This document shows, in pieces, positions 6,509 through 9,307 of a stretch of 9,307 nt of DNA; position 1 is the stretch's first letter, and each line of letters opens with the position of its first letter. The DNA comes from an uncultured bacterium (GTDB taxonomy: Bacteria > Bacillota_A > Clostridia > Oscillospirales > Oscillospiraceae). A model generated the notes under the pieces. The model saw only the letters and a program-made list of their open reading frames with translations, made no database searches and was not told the DNA's origin. The translations under genes and the position numbers were made by a program. Location: contig CAMEHJ010000027.1 in NCBI GenBank assembly GCA_945917385.1, positions 1 through 9,307 on the forward strand. Reading direction: 5' to 3'.

Positions 6509-7867
6509 ATGAAAATGTACGATACGCCGCAGGAGCTTTCAAAATACCTCAACATAAAGTTAGAGTGCGACTGCGGCAGGACGCATTATGTGCCCATAAA
6601 GGGCGTGGAAATAGGTGCGGACGCGATCGAGCGCCTGCCGCACTATGTGAAGAGTCTGGGCTATGCCCATCCGCTCGTCCTTTGCGATGAGATAACCTAC
6701 AAGATTGCGGGCGCGCGCTGCATGGAGCTTATGCAGACGGCTGGCATCGCTGCGGCAGAGCATACGTTAACGCACCTTGGCTTTGACGAGGCGACACTCG
6801 GCGAGATCGTGATAAATAAGCCGGACGACTGCGACCTCATTATCGGCGTCGGCACGGGATCGATAACCGACATGACGCGCTATTCCAGCTTCAAGCTCAA
6901 GCTGCCGTGCTTCACTGTCGCCACCGGCGCACCGATGGACGGCTTTGCCGCTTCCATCGGCATCATGAATGTCAACAACCTCAAGGCCACCATGCCCGCC
7001 CACTGCACCGAGGTCATCATCGGTGACACGGATATCCTCAAGACCGCGCCTTACCGCATGACCGTCGCGGGCTTCGGCGACCTCATCGGCAAGCTCACCT
7101 GCCTCAATGACTGGGAGCTTGCGCGGATAATAAACGGGGAGCATTACTGCCATAATATCGTCACGCTCGTGCGCGAATGTGTGGCGGATGTGATGAAGGA
7201 AGCCCCGAAGATAAAGCAGCGCGACCCGGAGACACTCGGCAGCGTCATGCGCGGTCTCGTCCTCTCGGGCGCCGCCATCAGCCTTTACGGCGATTCCCGC
7301 CCCGCTTCCGGTGCGGAGCACCATATGTCCCACTATTGGGAGACGATACTTGAGCAGCGCGGTATCCGCCCCGCGATGCACGGCGAGCAGGTCGCCGTGG
7401 GGACGGTGCTGGTTCTGATGCTCATTGAGGAGCTGCTCAAGGAAAATATAGACTTCGACGCGGCGCGCGAGAGTGCGCGCGCTTACAACTCTGCGGCATG
7501 GGAGCTGGAGATACGCGCCCACTACGGTGCAGCGGCAGACGAGGTCATTGCCTTGGAGCAGAAAGCAGGCAAAAACAATATTGAAGGCCGTCTCGCGCGT
7601 ATCGACAGTATGCAGCGCAGCTGGGATGCGGTGCGCGTTCAGCTTGAGACCCTGCCGGAGAGTTCCTCCGTGCGCGCGCTTCTGCGGGACATCGGCTGTC
7701 CCTGCACCCCGGCAGACATCGGCGTGGACGATGAACTGCTTATGGACACGTTCCGTTACTGCAAGGAGATACGCGCACGCTACACCGTCTTCCAGACCGT
7801 GTACGACCTCGGGCTCACCGATAAGCTCGCTGCGCGGGTGATAGAGAAGGCGAACAGCACCGATTGA
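6509..7867 (+). CDS. AraM/sn-glycerol-1-phosphate-dehydrogenase-like enzyme (second copy)
   Basis: This 452-residue protein is a second member of the AraM/EgsA branch, somewhat longer than the first. Conserved features are the cofactor loop VGTGSITD (114-121), TGAPMDGF (139-146), the likely metal ligands D191 (AGFGD), H271 ([10 protein letters not shown]) and H291 (AMHGEQ), and the N-terminal C-x-C-G-R-T-H motif (C20, C22, H26). Its C-terminal part (about 310-452) is longer than in the first copy and diverges, so the two probably differ in substrate or direction. The start at ATG 6509 is chosen because AAAGGGGAG lies 5 bases upstream; the frame is open from 6410, but that extension would run through the hairpin and part of the terminator and has no family resemblance. 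It lies 19 bases before araD, suggesting that its product feeds the epimerase. The reaction is inferred, the family firm. Confidence 0.88.
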   Translation: MKMYDTPQELSKYLNIKLECDCGRTHYVPIKGVEIGADAIERLPHYVKSLGYAHPLVLCDEITYKIAGARCMELMQTAGIAAAEHTLTHLGFDEATLGEIVINKPDDCDLIIGVGTGSITDMTRYSSFKLKLPCFTVATGAPMDGFAASIGIMNVNNLKATMPAHCTEVIIGDTDILKTAPYRMTVAGFGDLIGKLTCLNDWELARIINGEHYCHNIVTLVRECVADVMKEAPKIKQRDPETLGSVMRGLVLSGAAISLYGDSRPASGAEHHMSHYWETILEQRGIRPAMHGEQVAVGTVLVLMLIEELLKENIDFDAARESARAYNSAAWELEIRAHYGAAADEVIALEQKAGKNNIEGRLARIDSMQRSWDAVRVQLETLPESSSVRALLRDIGCPCTPADIGVDDELLMDTFRYCKEIRARYTVFQTVYDLGLTDKLAARVIEKANSTD

Positions 7868-7886
7868 GAAGAAAAGGAGAGGCAAT

Positions 7887-8576
7887 ATGCTTGAAAAGCT
7901 GAAAGAGGAAGTTCTTCGGGCAAATCTTCTGCTGCCGAAGTATGGCCTTGTGACATTCACATGGGGCAACGTCTCCGGTATCGACCGGGAGAGCGGGCTT
8001 GTCGTGATAAAGCCATCGGGCGTGCCGTATGACGGCATGACGACGGAGGACATGGTCGTGGTCGACCTTGACGGTACGCGCGTTGAGGGCAAATGGAAGC
8101 CGTCAAGCGACACCCCCACGCATGTGGAGCTTTACAAGGCGTTCCCCAAGTGCGGCGGCATCGTTCATACGCACTCCCGCTGGGCGACTACGTTCGCTCA
8201 GGCTGGGCGCAATATCCCCGCCATGGGCACGACGCACGGGGATTATTTCTATGGTGACATCCCCTGCACCCGCCTCATGACGCCCGATGAGATCGCGGGC
8301 GAATACGAAAAGGAGACCGGCAAGGTCATCATCGAAACCTTTGCCTGCACTGACCCCGCCGCTGTTCCCGGCGTCGTGGTGCATTCGCACGGTCCGTTCG
8401 CCTGGGGCAAGGGTGCCTTAGAGGCGGTGCACAACGCCGTTGTGATGGAGGAGGTCGCCTTCATGGACTGGCACACCATGATGCTCAACCCCGACAGCGG
8501 ACACATGCAGCAGGAGCTTCTGGACAAGCACTATCTCCGCAAGCACGGCAAAAACGCCTACTACGGCCAGAACTGA
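7887..8576 (+). CDS. araD: L-ribulose-5-phosphate 4-epimerase
   Basis: This 229-residue cytoplasmic zinc enzyme interconverts L-ribulose 5-phosphate and D-xylulose 5-phosphate, the entry to the pentose phosphate pathway. It resembles E. coli AraD (231 residues) along the whole chain. Visible are TWGNVS (25-30), KPSGV (42-46), SSDTPTH (73-79), the zinc ligands D75 or its neighbourhood, H94 and H96 (HTHS) and H168 ([10 protein letters not shown]), the catalytic D119 (THGDYFYG) and the C-terminal Y226 (HGKNAYYGQ). These separate it from the class II aldolase relatives such as fuculose-1-phosphate aldolase. The start follows AGGAGAGG (7875-7882). It is the last gene of the operon. UlaF and SgbE catalyse the same reaction in other pathways, so the symbol does not prove arabinose use; no isomerase or ribulokinase gene lies in the window. 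Confidence 0.95.
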   Translation: MLEKLKEEVLRANLLLPKYGLVTFTWGNVSGIDRESGLVVIKPSGVPYDGMTTEDMVVVDLDGTRVEGKWKPSSDTPTHVELYKAFPKCGGIVHTHSRWATTFAQAGRNIPAMGTTHGDYFYGDIPCTRLMTPDEIAGEYEKETGKVIIETFACTDPAAVPGVVVHSHGPFAWGKGALEAVHNAVVMEEVAFMDWHTMMLNPDSGHMQQELLDKHYLRKHGKNAYYGQN

Positions 8577-8594
8577 GAGGTAAAGCTAAAAAAC

Positions 8595-8630
8595 ATCAAG
8601 GCGTGAGCGGCATACCGCCCACGCCTTGAT
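8595..8630. terminator. Hairpin terminator between araD and the right-end remnants, U-tract facing left
   Basis: The outer stem is 11 bp, ATCAAGGCGTG (8595-8605) and CACGCCTTGAT (8620-8630), then one A/C mismatch, then GCGG/CCGC around the loop CATA. On the reverse strand the stem is followed by G and six T (complement of 8588-8593), a good intrinsic terminator for leftward transcription. On the plus strand the tail is only TGCCTATC, so ending of the araD transcript would be weaker there. It lies 18 bases after the araD stop and probably serves both converging directions. Confidence 0.72.
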
Positions 8631-8714
8631 TGCCTATCAAAACGGCCGCTTGAGATTTTATAGTTTCCTGTAAGAAAATGAAGCAGAAGTAAAAATGATA
8701 AGTTACAACAAGCT

Positions 8715-8761
8715 GTGTGAAAAGTATAATCATATTTTGTATACTACTATACTTTTTACAC
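8715..8761. repeat. AT-rich 14-bp inverted repeat
   Basis: GTGTGAAAAGTATA (8715-8728) and TATACTTTTTACAC (8748-8761) are inverted with one G/T wobble and a 19-base spacer. The repeat overlaps the stop codon of the minus-strand remnant (8756-8758). It also contains TATAAT (8725-8730) with GTTACA 17 bases upstream (8702-8707), so it might be a promoter with an operator, although no intact plus-strand gene follows. It may be a remnant of an element end. The rest of the span 8631-8755 shows nothing else I recognise. Confidence 0.35.
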
Positions 8762-9061
8762 TCTATTAAGCTCCTCCGTTACCCTCCGCACGATCTGCTC
8801 ATGTGCGGCTTTGTCCCGCGCCATCTCGTCTTTTGCAAGCGCCTCATCGCGCATGCGCTCTGCCTCGCGCGCCCAGACTTCAAAATCCGGCTTGGACATC
8901 TTTCCTTTGCTCACACGGGCAAAGTATTTTTTATACGCCCGCTGATGGACTTTCCAAATGTCGTTGTTGTCGACTTTCTCCTTGAAGCTTTTTGCCGCAC
9001 CTATTTCACGGCAGGTCTTTCCTCCTTGCCCCGGTGCCGGTTCGTTGCAGTACGAGTACGT
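8756..9061 (-). pseudogene. C-terminal remnant of a DUF6076-like protein
   Basis: The reverse strand encodes about 100 residues beginning TYSYCNEPAPGQGGKTCREIG, then a basic helical stretch KSFKEKVDNNDIWKVHQRAYKKYFARVSKGKMS and a long Glu/Lys/Arg-rich helix to the stop at 8756. From memory this is the conserved C-terminal half of clostridial proteins of the DUF6076 type (function unknown, about 300-350 residues, with a CxxCG...YC zinc-binding-like cluster). The first cysteine pair and everything N-terminal to it are not recognisable. The frame stays open to an ATG at 9133, but no ribosome site precedes it, and from about 9060 the plus strand looks more like coding sequence. I read it as a truncated gene; a short intact gene cannot be excluded. 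Third codon positions are GC-rich like the operon, so it was once real coding sequence. Confidence 0.5.
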
Positions 9062-9307
9062 TGCGCCAAACAAGCTCGCAAGCTCCACGGCAGCGCGTGA
9101 GAAAAGCGATATCGACCGCTTCCTTCTGCACATAGGTCACTACAAGCTCACGGAGCTGCGGTCGGAGCACTTTCGCAAGCTCTACGTCGCACTGCGCAAA
9201 GAAAAGAATATGATAAACGGCAGTACTGCCGCTACTGCGAGAGCGAGGCTCTTCACTATGAGGGACGGACTATAACCGACAACGACTTTCTGTTCAGAAA
9301 GCACGAT
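9060..9307 (+). pseudogene. Frameshifted tyrosine-recombinase (integrase)-like fragment
   Basis: The plus strand from 9060 to 9209 reads LASSTAAREKSDIDRFLLHIG and then KLTELRSEHFRKLYVALRK. This matches the usual pattern of the SAM-like N-terminal domain of phage-type integrases (..STxxxYxxxxxxHIxPxIGxxKLxELxxxHIxxxYxxL). G/C third positions are high in this frame. After 9209 that frame loses resemblance and stops at 9275, while the frame from 9209 to the edge stays open with GRTITDNDFLFRKHD, which recalls the segment before the catalytic HxLR region of integrases. No arm-binding domain, start codon or catalytic Arg/Tyr is visible. It is probably a decayed integrase with an out-of-frame deletion. 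The call rests on pattern recall only. Confidence 0.4.

Noticed and set aside
6767..8119. Open frame antisense to the second dehydrogenase and the start of araD (450 codons, minus)
   Set aside because: It covers two plus-strand genes with clear family motifs and crosses their boundary; no domain is recognisable.
8717..8957. Plus-strand open frame across the right-end minus remnant
   Set aside because: The minus-strand reading carries the recognisable YCNEPAPG and CREIGA segments and GC-rich third positions; the plus frame here is a shadow of it.
1..9307. CRISPR array, tRNA or rRNA genes, complete insertion sequence
   Set aside because: No regularly spaced repeats, no tRNA cloverleaf or CCA end that I could see, no rRNA stretches, and no transposase with terminal inverted repeats.

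Overview
The window looks like a chromosomal segment of a gut-type Firmicute, most likely class Clostridia near Oscillospiraceae/Ruminococcaceae. The grounds are a fairly GC-rich sequence with mostly G/C third codon positions, strong AGGAGG-like ribosome sites before every gene, a lipoprotein signal ending in LCAC-G with an Ala/Pro/Glu linker, and a DeoR-type regulator. The taxon is inferred; no rRNA or other marker is present.

Layout. At the left edge (1-133, minus) is the N-terminus of a DeoR-family repressor. A 233-bp divergent regulatory region (134-366) follows, with a sigma-A-like promoter, repeated TTTTGAT words and a small hairpin. Seven tightly spaced plus-strand genes come next: a phosphomannomutase-like HAD phosphatase (367-1083), an AraM/glycerol-1-phosphate-dehydrogenase-like enzyme (1100-2362), an ABC transporter made of ATPase (2393-3508), fused double permease (3523-5175) and lipoprotein binding protein (5245-6369), a second AraM-like dehydrogenase (6509-7867) and an L-ribulose-5-phosphate 4-epimerase, AraD (7887-8576). 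A strong intrinsic terminator (6395-6426) and a long GC-rich hairpin (6442-6492) separate the binding-protein gene from the last two genes.

How it may work together. The transporter is of the ferric/2-aminoethylphosphonate/AfuABC hexose-phosphate type. The enzymes are a phosphatase, two polyol-phosphate-type dehydrogenases and a pentulose-5-phosphate epimerase. I infer an inducible uptake and catabolic operon for a small phosphorylated polyol, sugar or related organophosphate, ending in D-xylulose 5-phosphate and the pentose phosphate pathway, and controlled by the divergent DeoR protein. It recalls the Bacillus subtilis ara operon (HAD AraL, AraM, AraD, ABC genes araNPQ), but no arabinose isomerase (AraA) or ribulokinase (AraB) lies in the window, the HAD belongs to another class, and the transporter is of another family. 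The substrate is unknown.

Right end. Beyond araD lie a terminator-like hairpin whose U-tract faces leftward, an AT-rich inverted repeat, and what look like two gene remnants meeting near 9060: the C-terminal part of a DUF6076-like protein (minus) and a frameshifted tyrosine-recombinase-like fragment (plus). This suggests an old mobile-element scar bordering the operon.
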